This document shows positions 9,873 through 19,619 of a stretch of 64,000 bases of DNA, piece by piece. Origin of the DNA: Seonamhaeicola sp. (lineage in GTDB: Bacteria; Bacteroidota; Bacteroidia; Flavobacteriales; Flavobacteriaceae); the NCBI RefSeq assembly GCF_028281565.1, contig NZ_JANQJQ010000014.1, positions 53,205-117,204 on the forward strand, given 5' to 3'. Position numbers and translations under genes: made by a program. The notes under the pieces were generated by a model that saw only the letters and a program-made list of their open reading frames with translations, made no database searches and was not told where the DNA came from. How positions within the stretch are numbered: the first letter of the stretch is position 1; each line of letters starts with the position of its first letter.

Positions 9873-10745
9873 TTAATAAATATTTCGTGTCCCTTTAAAG
9901 TTTTCCCGAAACTCTGTAGGCGTGCAACCTTGCTTGTTCTTAAATCTTCTGTTAAAATTGGAAATATTGTTAAACCCACAATCAAAACAAATTTCAGAAA
10001 TACCATCATTGGTCTCAATAAGTTTTCTGGTGGCATAACCTAACCTTAACTCGTTCACAAATTCGGTAAACGTTTTGCCGGTGCGCTTTTTTATTAATCT
10101 ACTAAAAGAGATCACAGTCATGTTTATAATTGCAGCAGCATCTTCAACCTTAATCTTTTTATCGTAATGCTCTTTAATATAGTTGTACACCTTTTCTATA
10201 CGTTCACTATTATGAAAATCGTTCTGATCTTCAAACGACAGATTAGTCAGGGTTTTTTTATCCCTGGAAACAGCCAGGTCATATAATAAGGATTGAAATT
10301 CCATAAAATTGTCAAACCCACTCTTCCTGCTTAATGAATTCAACCTTTCTTCTACACTCAATATAGTTTCCTTTGAAAAGAGAATACCATGTTTTGAAGC
10401 TTTAAAGAGTTCCTTTATCGGTTTCAAAATATTCTTATTTAATAGAAGCGAGTCAAACAAATCCCTTGGAAACTGTATTGTAATTTCATGTAAGGTTTGA
10501 GTAGTATCATTTTTATAGTTTTCCCATCCATGATATACATTTGGACCCACCATTACTAATTCATAATCATCTATTTCACCGATGTGGTCTCCCACTATGC
10601 GTTTCCCCCCCTTGGCATTATGGATAAAGTTGATTTCGTATTCCGGATGAAAGTGAATCGGAAATGTAAAATCATTCCTTTCCCTATCAAAAACCAAAAA
10701 ACAATCATCTTCCTTTAGCGGGGTAATTTCTCTGTGTATTAACAT
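9873..10745 (-). CDS. AraC family transcriptional regulator
   Basis: A 290-residue regulator. An N-terminal cupin-like sensor occupies about residues 1-160 (FTFPIHFHPEYEINFIHNAKG, interrupted here only by its His residues, and MVGPNVYHGWEN). Two C-terminal HTH motifs of the AraC/XylS type lie at about 185-285. The first includes KKIKVEDAAAIINMTVISFS. The second includes ISEICFDCGFNNISNFNRRF followed by the family signature GCTPTEFRENF. No signal peptide or membrane segment is present, so it is cytosolic and probably senses an imported sugar. It is transcribed away from the mannan PUL with a 386-base shared spacer holding three TAGTACA repeats. The simplest inference is that it activates the divergent susC operon. 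Confidence 0.9.
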   Translation of the reverse strand: MLIHREITPLKEDDCFLVFDRERNDFTFPIHFHPEYEINFIHNAKGGKRIVGDHIGEIDDYELVMVGPNVYHGWENYKNDTTQTLHEITIQFPRDLFDSLLLNKNILKPIKELFKASKHGILFSKETILSVEERLNSLSRKSGFDNFMEFQSLLYDLAVSRDKKTLTNLSFEDQNDFHNSERIEKVYNYIKEHYDKKIKVEDAAAIINMTVISFSRLIKKRTGKTFTEFVNELRLGYATRKLIETNDGISEICFDCGFNNISNFNRRFKNKQGCTPTEFRENFKGTRNIY

Positions 10746-11131
10746 AATTCGTTTTGATTTAGCTTTAATTTGATGAAATAGTACAACAAATAATGATATA
10801 ATAGTACATATGCTAATTTAATAATAATATCTATAATATTGACCAAATAGCTTTTCTTATTATTCGTAAATTTTATTAATATTTATTTAAATTATTGATT
10901 TTTAAATATTTAACTTCAATTATGTATGAATAAAAAAATAGTGCCTGAATATCAAAATATTAAAAAATGTCGTAAAAGTATCATTAAATGATATAAAAAT
11001 ATTTAACAAAAGAGGTATTAGTACATAATTTTGAACTCTAAATTCTGATCAAAGAATTGCTTATACAACCATACGGTAAAAAAGCAAACTACTTAAGACA
11101 ATTTTGAGATATACTAACTAAACTTTTAATT
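10746..11131. promoter_or_regulatory. Divergent AT-rich promoter region between the AraC-type gene and the mannan-PUL susC
   Basis: This 386-base spacer holds no coding sequence that I can support. It contains three same-orientation copies of TAGTACA at 10779-10785, 10802-10808 and 11019-11025. The first two are 23 bases apart, about two helical turns, and lie next to the AraC-type start. The third abuts the candidate -7 box of the susC operon. AraC-family proteins commonly bind direct repeats, so these are candidate half-sites both for autoregulation and for activation of the mannan genes. The central part (10830-11000) is extremely AT-rich, without other structure that I can recognise. Confidence 0.5.
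11026..11033 (+). promoter_or_regulatory. Candidate Bacteroidota -7 box for the mannan PUL
   Basis: TAATTTTG matches the Bacteroidota sigma-ABfr -7 consensus TAnnTTTG and lies about 100 bases before the susC ATG at 11132. No good TTTG-type -33 element stands at the usual distance, which fits a promoter that needs an activator. The TAGTACA element at 11019-11025 directly abuts it. Confidence 0.45.
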
Positions 11132-14100
11132 ATGAGAAAAAACCTCCGATTTATTTTAATGATCGTTTTACTTGTGCCAACGTGGACATTATTTGCACAA
11201 GACAAAACGGTTAGTGGCACGGTTACAGATGAAAGTAATATGCCATTACCTGGTGTTACCATTTTGGTTAAAGGAACTTCCAATGGTACAACCACAGATT
11301 TTGACGGGAATTACTCCATCACGCTTTCCGGCAGCCAAAATGTACTAAGCTTTTCGTATATAGGTTTTAAAACCCAGGACGTAGCCATTGAAAGCCAAAC
11401 CACTTTAAACGTCACTTTACAAACAGATTTGGTTGGACTTAATGAAGTGGTAGTAGTTGGATATGGCTCTATGAGAAAAAGTGATTTAACCGGTGCTGTG
11501 TCATCGGTAACAGGAGATGATTTGTTAAGAGTAGCATCGAACAGACCAGTAGAAGCCATTCAAGGTAGAGTTGCCGGTGTTACGATCAATAAGACTTCCG
11601 GTCGTCCGGGAGCTGGAATGAAAGTAAGAATTCGTGGTGTTGGTAGTACCAACAACTCAGACCCACTGTATGTAGTTGATGGTGTACCGATTGGGAACGA
11701 CATTGAATTTTTAGCCCCGGAAGATATCCAAAGCATAGAGATCCTAAAAGACGCATCTTCAACGGCTATCTATGGTAACAGGGGAGCCAACGGTGTTATA
11801 ATTGTAACTACTAAATCCGGTAAAGCCTCTACGAAACCCGTATTCTCATTCAATACGTATTACGGTATTGCCGAAATCCCAAATAAGGTAGATTTATTGA
11901 ATGCCTCTCAACAGGGACAGTTGATTCTTGAGGCGGCAGCGAATGACGGACAAACATTGCCAACAAATCTTGAAAGCCGCATTAATTTTGCTATCGCAAA
12001 TAATGCATCAGGCACTGATTGGCAAAATCAAGTGTTTAGAGAAGCGCACCAACAAAATTACAACCTGAGTATAAGAGGAGGCTTTTCATCTAATGATGAT
12101 TCCGGAAGAAAGCTTTTGTACGCACTTAGCGGCACTTTATTTGATGAAGATGGAACTGTAGAAAACACTTCTTTTAAAAAGTATATTTTCAACACCAAAA
12201 CAGAATACCACTTTAACGATAAGGTTAATGCAGGTGTTCAAATCAATATTTTCAGAAGTGAATTAGGTAACTTCCCGGAGGGAATTTATAACGGCCCCAT
12301 TCCTTTATCATTAACATCAAGCCCAATTGACAGCCCAACAAATGCGGAAGGTGAATTTATTCCAATGCTTACGGCTTTTGGAAACAATCCTGCGTTACTG
12401 GTTGATCATTTACAATATGGCGACAATACAACCAATTCCTATTTGTTGCGTTCTTGGCTGGAATTTGATATAGCTGACGGCCTTAGCTTTAAAACCAATT
12501 ATCAAATTTCAAACGGAGCCATCCATAACAAAAATTATAGCCCGGCTTATTACTTAAACGAAAATTTTAATCGTCCTGAAAGCCAATTATTTGAGCAAAG
12601 AGGCGATTTCTATAGCTGGACGTGGATAAACTTGTTAAACTACAACAAGACTTTCAACGACTTACATAAAGTAAATGCAACTTTAGGCCATGAATCACAA
12701 TACAATAAAAGTTCAGGTTTCAGTGGAACAGGAATCAATGTTCCAGAGGAAAAAGATTTACAGTATTTGAATTTGGCAAAAACCTTTAACGAAAGAATTA
12801 ATGCCTATCAAGGACAAGGAGGTACAGAATCTTATTTCGCAAGAGCATTTTATTCCTTTGACAACAAGTACATGGTAACAGGAACAGTTAGATATGATGG
12901 GTCTAACAAATTCTCAGGAGACAATAAATGGGGATTATTCCCATCAGTTGGGGCCTCCTGGAAAGCAGATGAAGAGGAGTTCGTCCAAGATCTTAATATG
13001 TTCTCAACTTTAAAATTTAGAGCAGGATGGGGGCGCGTAGGTAATCAAGCCAGTGCACAAGCAGGTTCTGATGTTGCCAACATTGGCAACTACTCCATGC
13101 AGTACGTATTCAACGATGTTCAATACCAGGGAGGTACCACCACCAACATTCCAACACCCGACCTAAAATGGGAGGTTGTTGAAACCCAAAACTTTGGGGT
13201 TGATATGGGCTTCTTAGAAGGCGACTTAAGTGTTACCGCAGACTATTTCATAAGAGATACCAAAGATATGATTACCAGAGTTGCACTTCCTGGCTACTAT
13301 CCAAAAGACAGACCAAATGCGAATATTGGAACTATGAATAATAAAGGTTTTGAATTTGCAGCGAACTACGGAACCAATATTGGAGATGTAAACTTTAGCA
13401 TCGGGGCGAACATTACATTTATTGACAATGAGATCACCAAGCTAAATTCTGATGCCGATGCTTTTATTGATGGCGGATACATTGATAAACTGGGATTTAC
13501 AACCAGAACTGAATCTGGCAGAGAAATAGCTTATTTCTACGGATATCAAACGGATGGTATTTTCCGTACTCAGGAAGAAGTTGACGCTTACGCCAGTATA
13601 CAACCCAATGCTCAGATAGGAGATGTTAGATTTGTTGACAACAATGGAAATGGCACTATAGAAGCAGATGACAGAGCTTATTTAGGCTCTGGCCAGGCCG
13701 ATTTCTCTTATGGTATTAACTTCAGTTTGGAATACAAAGGATTCGATTTATCAGGTAATTTCTTTGGAGTCCAGGGGGCTGAAATCGTAAACGGTATGAG
13801 CTTAAGACTATTAGATGTTAACGATTATTTTAATGCCTATGCCGATAGAATGAATCGTTTCCATCCGGTAAACAATCCAAACGGGACACAACCAAGAGTC
13901 ACCCTATCTGATGCCAATAACAACTTACGTTTTTCAGACAGGTATGTTGAAGACGGTTCTTTCCTAAGATTGAAAAACCTACAAATTGGTTATACACTTC
14001 CTTCAAATTTAATTGAAAAGGCAGGCATCGATAAATTACGTTTCTACGTGTCAGGACAAAACTTATTGACCTTCACAAATTATAAAGGTTACGACCCTGA

Positions 14101-14218
14101 GATTGGTGATTTGACCCAAGACGCCGCAAATGATGTTAGGAGTTTAGGTATTGGTGTAGACTTAGGAAACTACCCGCAACCGAGGTTATACTATTTTGGA
14201 ATGAACATTAACTTTTAA
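11132..14218 (+). CDS. SusC/RagA family TonB-dependent transporter of the mannan PUL
   Basis: A 1028-residue outer membrane oligosaccharide transporter. The signal peptide ends at TLFAQ (residue 23). A carboxypeptidase-D-like regulatory domain spans about 25-100 (VSGTVTDESNMPLPGVTI), the TonB-box region NEVVVVGYG lies at 104-112, and a plug with VRIRGVGS, LYVVDGVPIG, ILKDASSTAIYG and ANGVIIVTTKSG follows. The beta-barrel closes with a terminal YYFGMNINF typical of the family. No STN domain is present. It is the first gene of an operon whose enzymes are for beta-mannan, so manno-oligosaccharides are the inferred cargo. SusD begins 10 bases after its stop. Confidence 0.95.
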   Translation: MRKNLRFILMIVLLVPTWTLFAQDKTVSGTVTDESNMPLPGVTILVKGTSNGTTTDFDGNYSITLSGSQNVLSFSYIGFKTQDVAIESQTTLNVTLQTDLVGLNEVVVVGYGSMRKSDLTGAVSSVTGDDLLRVASNRPVEAIQGRVAGVTINKTSGRPGAGMKVRIRGVGSTNNSDPLYVVDGVPIGNDIEFLAPEDIQSIEILKDASSTAIYGNRGANGVIIVTTKSGKASTKPVFSFNTYYGIAEIPNKVDLLNASQQGQLILEAAANDGQTLPTNLESRINFAIANNASGTDWQNQVFREAHQQNYNLSIRGGFSSNDDSGRKLLYALSGTLFDEDGTVENTSFKKYIFNTKTEYHFNDKVNAGVQINIFRSELGNFPEGIYNGPIPLSLTSSPIDSPTNAEGEFIPMLTAFGNNPALLVDHLQYGDNTTNSYLLRSWLEFDIADGLSFKTNYQISNGAIHNKNYSPAYYLNENFNRPESQLFEQRGDFYSWTWINLLNYNKTFNDLHKVNATLGHESQYNKSSGFSGTGINVPEEKDLQYLNLAKTFNERINAYQGQGGTESYFARAFYSFDNKYMVTGTVRYDGSNKFSGDNKWGLFPSVGASWKADEEEFVQDLNMFSTLKFRAGWGRVGNQASAQAGSDVANIGNYSMQYVFNDVQYQGGTTTNIPTPDLKWEVVETQNFGVDMGFLEGDLSVTADYFIRDTKDMITRVALPGYYPKDRPNANIGTMNNKGFEFAANYGTNIGDVNFSIGANITFIDNEITKLNSDADAFIDGGYIDKLGFTTRTESGREIAYFYGYQTDGIFRTQEEVDAYASIQPNAQIGDVRFVDNNGNGTIEADDRAYLGSGQADFSYGINFSLEYKGFDLSGNFFGVQGAEIVNGMSLRLLDVNDYFNAYADRMNRFHPVNNPNGTQPRVTLSDANNNLRFSDRYVEDGSFLRLKNLQIGYTLPSNLIEKAGIDKLRFYVSGQNLLTFTNYKGYDPEIGDLTQDAANDVRSLGIGVDLGNYPQPRLYYFGMNINF

Positions 14219-14228
14219 AAAATTAGCA

Positions 14229-15824
14229 ATGAAATTACATAGATTAATACCATTTTTTATAGCTGTTGTTGCTCTTTGTTCTTGTGAAGGCAACTTAACA
14301 GACTTAGAAAATATAGGAACCCAAACCGCAGAGGTTTATTTTAACGACCCCGAAAATGCATTGGCAGGATTAAACTCTGTTTATGCGGCAACCCAAGATG
14401 ATGAGTTCTTTGTTTATGGAGACATCTTATCTGATGACGCCCTAAAAGGAGGTAGTAGCTTCTTTGACTGGGTGGACCGTGAATACTTAAGACAATTTAC
14501 TGCAAACTCCGGAAACGGTGTATCCGGAGGAACCTGGTCGCTTTTATACACAACTATCGTCAGAGCAAATGAAGTGATAAACTCATTACCGGATGCCACT
14601 TTCGATGAAGATTTAAAACAAAGAATTATTGGTGAAGCCAAATTCCTAAGAGCTTATGCGTATTCTAAGTTAGTTCCTTTATTTGGTGGCGTACCATTGG
14701 TTACTGCAGACTTTACAGTAGACAATTTAACCGCTCCAAGAAGTACGGTTAGCGAGATTTACACTTTCATAAAACAAGATCTTGATGATGCGATTGCTGT
14801 CTTACCGGAAAAAAGCCAATATGCTGCTTCAGATTTAGGTCGAGCAACCAAGGGCGCTGCCAGAATGCTTAAGGTCAGAGTGCTAATGCAAGAAACCGGC
14901 TATAGCTACAATTCTGTTCTATCTGCTTCGGCAGGTCATTCGGTAGACGTTTCTGCCAACTGGAATGAAGTTTACAACCTTACAAGTGACATTATTAACT
15001 CCGGAGAATATGAGTTAGCGAGCAACTTTGCAACTATCTGGGAAGAAGAAGGCGAAAATAACATCGAGTCTATTTTCGAAATTCAACACAAACAAACCAA
15101 TAACGAATGGGGAGAAAGCGTAGGTAACACTACAATCGTTCAAATGGGTAACAGAGACGATTGGGGCTGGTGCTTTAACTTACCAACTGATGCACTGTAT
15201 AATACTTTCCTAAGCTCAGACCCAAGGATACTATGTACAATCTACGGGCAGGAATTCGACATTCTTTTCGGCGTAAAACAAACCTGGGACAAACAAATTT
15301 GGACATTAACTGATGACAGTACAAAAGATTTTGTAACCAGCTGTAGACTAAACAGAAAATATGCTTTAGCAAAAGAAGCCAGACATGGTAACCACAACAA
15401 TCAGGACGTAAACAAAAGAGTCATGCGTTATGCTGAAGTTTTACTGGCCCATGCGGAGGCTGCCTACTATAAAGGCATGGAAAGCGACGCCAGAGATTAC
15501 GTTAATATGGTCAGAAACCGTGCTCAAAACTCTACTATGCCGTTAGGGGCATCTGAAGGGCAAACGTCAAACTACACTTACGATACGTTTGCAGGAGCAT
15601 CTGTACCAGATATTCTTAGCACAGGAAATGACTTATTACTTGACATTTGGAAAGAACGCCGTATGGAACTTGCTCTTGAAGGCATAAGATACTTTGATAT
15701 CATCAGAACCGGAAGAATTGACCTATTACCATTTACAGACAATTATACGTCCCACGATGGCTTACTCCCTATACCAATAGGAGACGTAAACACCTTTGGA
15801 CTACCACAAAATAAAGGCTACTAA
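14229..15824 (+). CDS. SusD/RagB family lipoprotein of the mannan PUL
   Basis: A 531-residue surface lipoprotein partnering the preceding SusC. The signal ends with ALCSC, giving Cys19 as the lipidated residue. SusD landmarks include NDPENALAGLNSVYAAT near the N-terminus, GEAKFLRAYAYSKLVPLFGG, the central TAPRSTVSEIYTFIKQDLDD, and VMRYAEVLLAHAEAAY followed by WKERRMELALEGIRYFDIIR near the C-terminus. The last is the RRMEL/A-type signature of the family. It is expected to bind manno-oligosaccharides at the cell surface, inferred from the operon and not from recognised ligand residues. Confidence 0.95.
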   Translation: MKLHRLIPFFIAVVALCSCEGNLTDLENIGTQTAEVYFNDPENALAGLNSVYAATQDDEFFVYGDILSDDALKGGSSFFDWVDREYLRQFTANSGNGVSGGTWSLLYTTIVRANEVINSLPDATFDEDLKQRIIGEAKFLRAYAYSKLVPLFGGVPLVTADFTVDNLTAPRSTVSEIYTFIKQDLDDAIAVLPEKSQYAASDLGRATKGAARMLKVRVLMQETGYSYNSVLSASAGHSVDVSANWNEVYNLTSDIINSGEYELASNFATIWEEEGENNIESIFEIQHKQTNNEWGESVGNTTIVQMGNRDDWGWCFNLPTDALYNTFLSSDPRILCTIYGQEFDILFGVKQTWDKQIWTLTDDSTKDFVTSCRLNRKYALAKEARHGNHNNQDVNKRVMRYAEVLLAHAEAAYYKGMESDARDYVNMVRNRAQNSTMPLGASEGQTSNYTYDTFAGASVPDILSTGNDLLLDIWKERRMELALEGIRYFDIIRTGRIDLLPFTDNYTSHDGLLPIPIGDVNTFGLPQNKGY

Positions 15825-15844
15825 TAACTAAATAAACAATTCAA

Positions 15845-17518
15845 ATGAGAACGCATTTAAAATATTTATCAGTAATCATACTGGTTTTGGTAACCGTAAT
15901 CAGTTGCCAAAAGGATGATTCTATATATGACATAAGCTGGCCGGTGCCAACAATTTCAAATGTAAGTACTTATAGCGACTACTTATCAAGCACCATTACT
16001 TTAACAGGAAATTTTACCAGAGTTAAAAACGTATACTTTGGCAATGTAGCCGGAGAAGATATTGCAGTAGCCGGAGACGAAAACTCACTAACCGTTGTAG
16101 TTCCCAGAACCATGTCGGTAAATGGTGCTCCGATTAGAGTCACTAATGAATACGAACAAAGTTACCAAACCATGGAACCCTTTATCCCACTTATCCAGGA
16201 GTCTTCAGTTACAGAAGTAAGCGATATTCAAGTAGGATTGACTTTCACTGTAAAAGGAGTAAATGTAGATTTATTAACGGAAGTTGCTGTGGAAGGTGAA
16301 CCGGTGCCCGTTGTATCTAAATCTGAAACAGAATTATTATTATCAGTTTCCGGGTTGAATCTGAGAGCAGGTATGTTAGTAGACGTTTCATTCAAAAGTC
16401 TGGCTAAAAATGACATTCCAACTGCCGAAAAAATAAACGTTATCTATCCGTTTATTTCTTATGATGAAGTCATTATATGGGACTTTGAAGATGGTATTAA
16501 TCCTTATCAGGGAGAAGGAACTTCCACTATAGAAGCAGGAGATGTATTAGGCAACCAGGAAAACTACTTCTCTTTAAGAGCACCCGGTTATGGCTGGGAT
16601 AGAGAAACTGGAAATATTTCAATTGCTGAAACACCGGACTTTAGCAAGCTTATAAATCCACATTTAACATTTGCTGTTAGAACACCAGCAGGTAGCGCCG
16701 GGTATTTCCAAATGGAATCTCCTGGGACATGGAGACATTTTGGATATGGATTTGATACAGGCGGCCAATGGATTATCATCTCACAACCACTGGAAGATAA
16801 TTGGGAAGGTGACGGCTGGGACCCCGCAACATTCCTTCCTAAATTAGGGCTTAAAGCCGGTAATGCGGGAACTAGCCAGGATCTGGATATAGCCTATGTT
16901 AAAATAACAGAAGGAAAATACGATGGTAGCCAGGAAGTGGGAGACGCACTTGTTGGGTCTACGAAACCAGCCAAAATCGTTGTAATGGATTTTGAAGACA
17001 CAAATTCATGGCCTGATATCATGAATGGCAACGAGACTGTAGCTTCATTAAACTTTAGAAGGGATGACATTGATCCATTTTACGGCGACCAATTCTTCAC
17101 TTACACTGATGACGGTTCACTAGGTAACTGGAGCGGTTATTGGGGACAAGCCATATCAAAAGACATGTCAGACTCTCAACTATCCGTTTTCGACGACCCT
17201 TATTTATCCTTCGCCTTGAATGGCATTCCGGATAATGCACAATATGTGATCATTAGAATTTGGCAATATGATGGGGAAATGCAGTTGGCTAAGAAATTCT
17301 TCCCTAATACAAATGGAAATTGGGAAACATTTCAGTTTAGCTTGTTTAATGATGGTTCTTTTGAAAACTGGAGCGGGAATGCGCCATATAATACCTTCTC
17401 CAGCCCAACTAACGATGTACCTGTAGATAGGATTGAAATTATTGTAAACAGAAATGACGCGAACACCATAGGCATCAGTATAGACGAAGTTGTGATTACG
17501 GAAGGACCAAGATATTAG
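15845..17518 (+). CDS. Surface glycan-binding lipoprotein (SGBP) with IPT/TIG-like domains and two paired binding modules
   Basis: A 557-residue lipoprotein in the SusE/SGBP position, 20 bases after susD. The signal ends VISC and is followed by QKDD. This matches the lipoprotein export signal K-(D/E)2 described for Capnocytophaga, so surface display is expected. Two IPT/TIG-like beta-sandwiches fill about residues 35-205 (ISNVSTYSDYLSSTITLTGN; VSDIQVGLTFTVKGVNVD). Two related modules follow, at about 210-365 and 375-555. Each starts with a WDFEDG or MDFEDT motif and ends with DIAYVKITEG or SIDEVVITEG, which suggests an internal duplication of a carbohydrate-binding jelly roll. No catalytic motif was seen. 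Mannan binding is inferred from the operon. Confidence 0.82.
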   Translation: MRTHLKYLSVIILVLVTVISCQKDDSIYDISWPVPTISNVSTYSDYLSSTITLTGNFTRVKNVYFGNVAGEDIAVAGDENSLTVVVPRTMSVNGAPIRVTNEYEQSYQTMEPFIPLIQESSVTEVSDIQVGLTFTVKGVNVDLLTEVAVEGEPVPVVSKSETELLLSVSGLNLRAGMLVDVSFKSLAKNDIPTAEKINVIYPFISYDEVIIWDFEDGINPYQGEGTSTIEAGDVLGNQENYFSLRAPGYGWDRETGNISIAETPDFSKLINPHLTFAVRTPAGSAGYFQMESPGTWRHFGYGFDTGGQWIIISQPLEDNWEGDGWDPATFLPKLGLKAGNAGTSQDLDIAYVKITEGKYDGSQEVGDALVGSTKPAKIVVMDFEDTNSWPDIMNGNETVASLNFRRDDIDPFYGDQFFTYTDDGSLGNWSGYWGQAISKDMSDSQLSVFDDPYLSFALNGIPDNAQYVIIRIWQYDGEMQLAKKFFPNTNGNWETFQFSLFNDGSFENWSGNAPYNTFSSPTNDVPVDRIEIIVNRNDANTIGISIDEVVITEGPRY

Positions 17519-17563
17519 TATTCATTGTTTGAAATTAGTTGATGTTTAGTTTTTGTTTTAGAT

Positions 17564-17591
17564 GGGGTATTTACCTAAGAATACCCCGTTT
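17564..17591 (+). terminator. Hairpin between the SGBP gene and the GH26 gene (terminator or attenuator)
   Basis: GGGGTATT (17564-17571) pairs perfectly with AATACCCC (17580-17587) around an 8-base loop and is followed by GTTT. The U-run is short, so this may be partial termination or an mRNA-processing structure. It lies in the only large gap inside the mannan operon (122 bases) and would separate the susC-susD-SGBP part from the enzyme part. Confidence 0.55.
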
Positions 17592-17640
17592 AAAATAACC
17601 TTCTACCAATCACACTGAAAAGCATTTAAAACGTAGTATT

Positions 17641-19578
17641 ATGAAATTAACAATCAGAACGCTTTTATTGGTTTTCCTTTTGGCAGCATGTTCAAAAGAC
17701 GAAACCCCTACATTGAGTAGCGATGCTAAATTGCTTTCATTTTCTATCCAAGAAATAACCGAAAGCTTTAGTATTTCTTCAAACAAAGTAGAGACCACGC
17801 TAAAAGACGAACGAGATTTAAAAAACCTCACAGCTGTTTTTTCAATATCACCTGATGCCAAAGTATTTGTTGGCAATACACTTCAAACATCCGGTTATTC
17901 TAAAAACGACTTTACTAACCCGGTCACATATATTGTAGAAGCTGAAGATGGAACACGAACCAGTTACACAGTATCCATAAACTTTGAAGCCAAACTAACT
18001 GCTTTTAGCATCAAAGAACTTAACAACGTGAATTTCACAATAGATAATTTATCTATTACAGCTACCGTGCCTGCCGGAACAGATTTAAGCAATTTGACTG
18101 CCGAATTTACGACTACACAGAATTCCAGTTTATATATAGGAGGCACATTACAGGAATCCGGTAAAACAACCAATAATTTTGAGCAATCCGTTACTTACGA
18201 TTTAAAGCAGAATAATGAAACTGCAAAACAATATACGGTAACCATATCAGAAGCTCCCAACAACCAACCTGTAGCAAATGCCGGTGAAAATAAGGTCGCT
18301 GTCTTAGTAGGTTCCAACACTAGTGTAACAGTAAGACTAGATGGCTCTAATTCGTCGGATGTTGAAGCTCCCATTGCTGCATTTGAATGGAAGTTAAATG
18401 GCTCAACCATTGGTAACACAGAAGTTTTAGATGTTGATTTGAACCTTGGCACACATAACGTAGAATTAATAGTTACGGACTCCTATGGCGATACAGATTC
18501 TGATGCCATAAGTATTGAAGTTAGAGTGCAGGGAACCTATCTCCCGATAGATTCGAATGCTACTCAGGAAACTAAAAACCTCTATACCAAATTAGCAACC
18601 CTGGCTAACGGTAGCCAATTTGCTTTTGGTCAAGAATTCCCGTTGACTTTTCAATTAAATTCAATGAGCACAGACCTAAACACTTCAGATTGTAAAGATG
18701 TTACCGGAGACCACCCGGGAGTTTACGGCATAGACCCACACTACATGCTGTATAAACCGGAAAGCCAAAAGCAACTTCATATTGACGAAGCAAAACATGC
18801 TTATAACAATGGCTCTATAGTTACTTTTGACTTTCATCAAAGATCCAGAACCGACCACAAGGTCTATTTTAATGGCATAACCACTGATACCGACAAAAGT
18901 TTGATGTATGACATTGTTAATGATTTGAATGACTCAAGAACCTGGTTTTATACGGAACTTGATGAAGTATTAGACATCATAAACAATGATTTAGGGTTCC
19001 CTATAGTTTTCAGGTTGTTCCATGAAATGAACGGTGCATGGTTCTGGTGGGGCACTCAAGCCACTAATCACTCGGCCCAACTATACATTGATTTTTATCA
19101 ATTAGCAGTAGACTATATAAAAGACAGAACAAACCTTGTACTTTTTGGGTGGACACCAAATCAGACAACAGATGAAAGCTACTACCCCGGGGACACCTAT
19201 GTAGATGTTGTTGGAATTGATTATTACAACCCGGTTAAAAGTAATTTAAAAGCCGAGCTAACCTCATTATCAACATTTGCTTTCAATCATGATAAGGTGG
19301 CCATATTTAGTGAAACCGGAAAGGAAGACTATGTTAATTTAACACCTACCTTCTGGACCTCAAATGTTCTGGCGGCCATTCAAGAAGGCGGAAGTGATAT
19401 TAGAATTGCATGGGTATTAGCCTGGTTTAATGCGCCCTGGAATTCATCACAAAGTCAACTTTATATTCCAAATGCCAACAGCTCAACACAAATTAAAAAC
19501 GACTTTATTAATTTTTACAATAGTCCAAGCACATTATTCCAACAGGAGGTAAATGCTCTAAACGTTTATAACCAATAA
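17641..19578 (+). CDS. GH26 endo-beta-1,4-mannanase lipoprotein
   Basis: A 645-residue enzyme that cleaves beta-1,4-mannan, typically to mannobiose. The signal ends LLAAC followed by SKDET, which fits the K-(D/E)2 surface export signal. Two tandem beta-sandwich repeats (about 22-112 and 115-205) share the pattern SFSI/AFSI ... NLTA ... GNTLQTSG/GGTLQESG ... YTV, resembling DUF5018-type units. A PKD-like domain follows at about 210-298 (PVANAGENKVAVL; VTDSYGDTDSD). The GH26 catalytic domain fills the rest, with the acid/base Glu462 in FHEMNG and the nucleophile Glu558 in FSETG. Conserved aromatics (WFWWG, FGWTPNQ, IDYYN) support the substrate cleft. The gene starts 41 bases before the phosphorylase gene. 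Close homology to the Bacteroides fragilis mannobiose-forming mannanase is likely but was not tested. Confidence 0.93.
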   Translation: MKLTIRTLLLVFLLAACSKDETPTLSSDAKLLSFSIQEITESFSISSNKVETTLKDERDLKNLTAVFSISPDAKVFVGNTLQTSGYSKNDFTNPVTYIVEAEDGTRTSYTVSINFEAKLTAFSIKELNNVNFTIDNLSITATVPAGTDLSNLTAEFTTTQNSSLYIGGTLQESGKTTNNFEQSVTYDLKQNNETAKQYTVTISEAPNNQPVANAGENKVAVLVGSNTSVTVRLDGSNSSDVEAPIAAFEWKLNGSTIGNTEVLDVDLNLGTHNVELIVTDSYGDTDSDAISIEVRVQGTYLPIDSNATQETKNLYTKLATLANGSQFAFGQEFPLTFQLNSMSTDLNTSDCKDVTGDHPGVYGIDPHYMLYKPESQKQLHIDEAKHAYNNGSIVTFDFHQRSRTDHKVYFNGITTDTDKSLMYDIVNDLNDSRTWFYTELDEVLDIINNDLGFPIVFRLFHEMNGAWFWWGTQATNHSAQLYIDFYQLAVDYIKDRTNLVLFGWTPNQTTDESYYPGDTYVDVVGIDYYNPVKSNLKAELTSLSTFAFNHDKVAIFSETGKEDYVNLTPTFWTSNVLAAIQEGGSDIRIAWVLAWFNAPWNSSQSQLYIPNANSSTQIKNDFINFYNSPSTLFQQEVNALNVYNQ

Positions 19579-19619
19579 ATTACTTAATTTAAGGTCGAGG
19601 GGCTTAAACAAAATATTAT

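Noticed and set aside
9696-10043. Plus-strand open frame of 115 codons overlapping the end of the AraC-type gene
   Set aside because: It is antisense to the well-supported HTH domain, has no recognisable motif and begins in an AT-rich spacer without a promoter.
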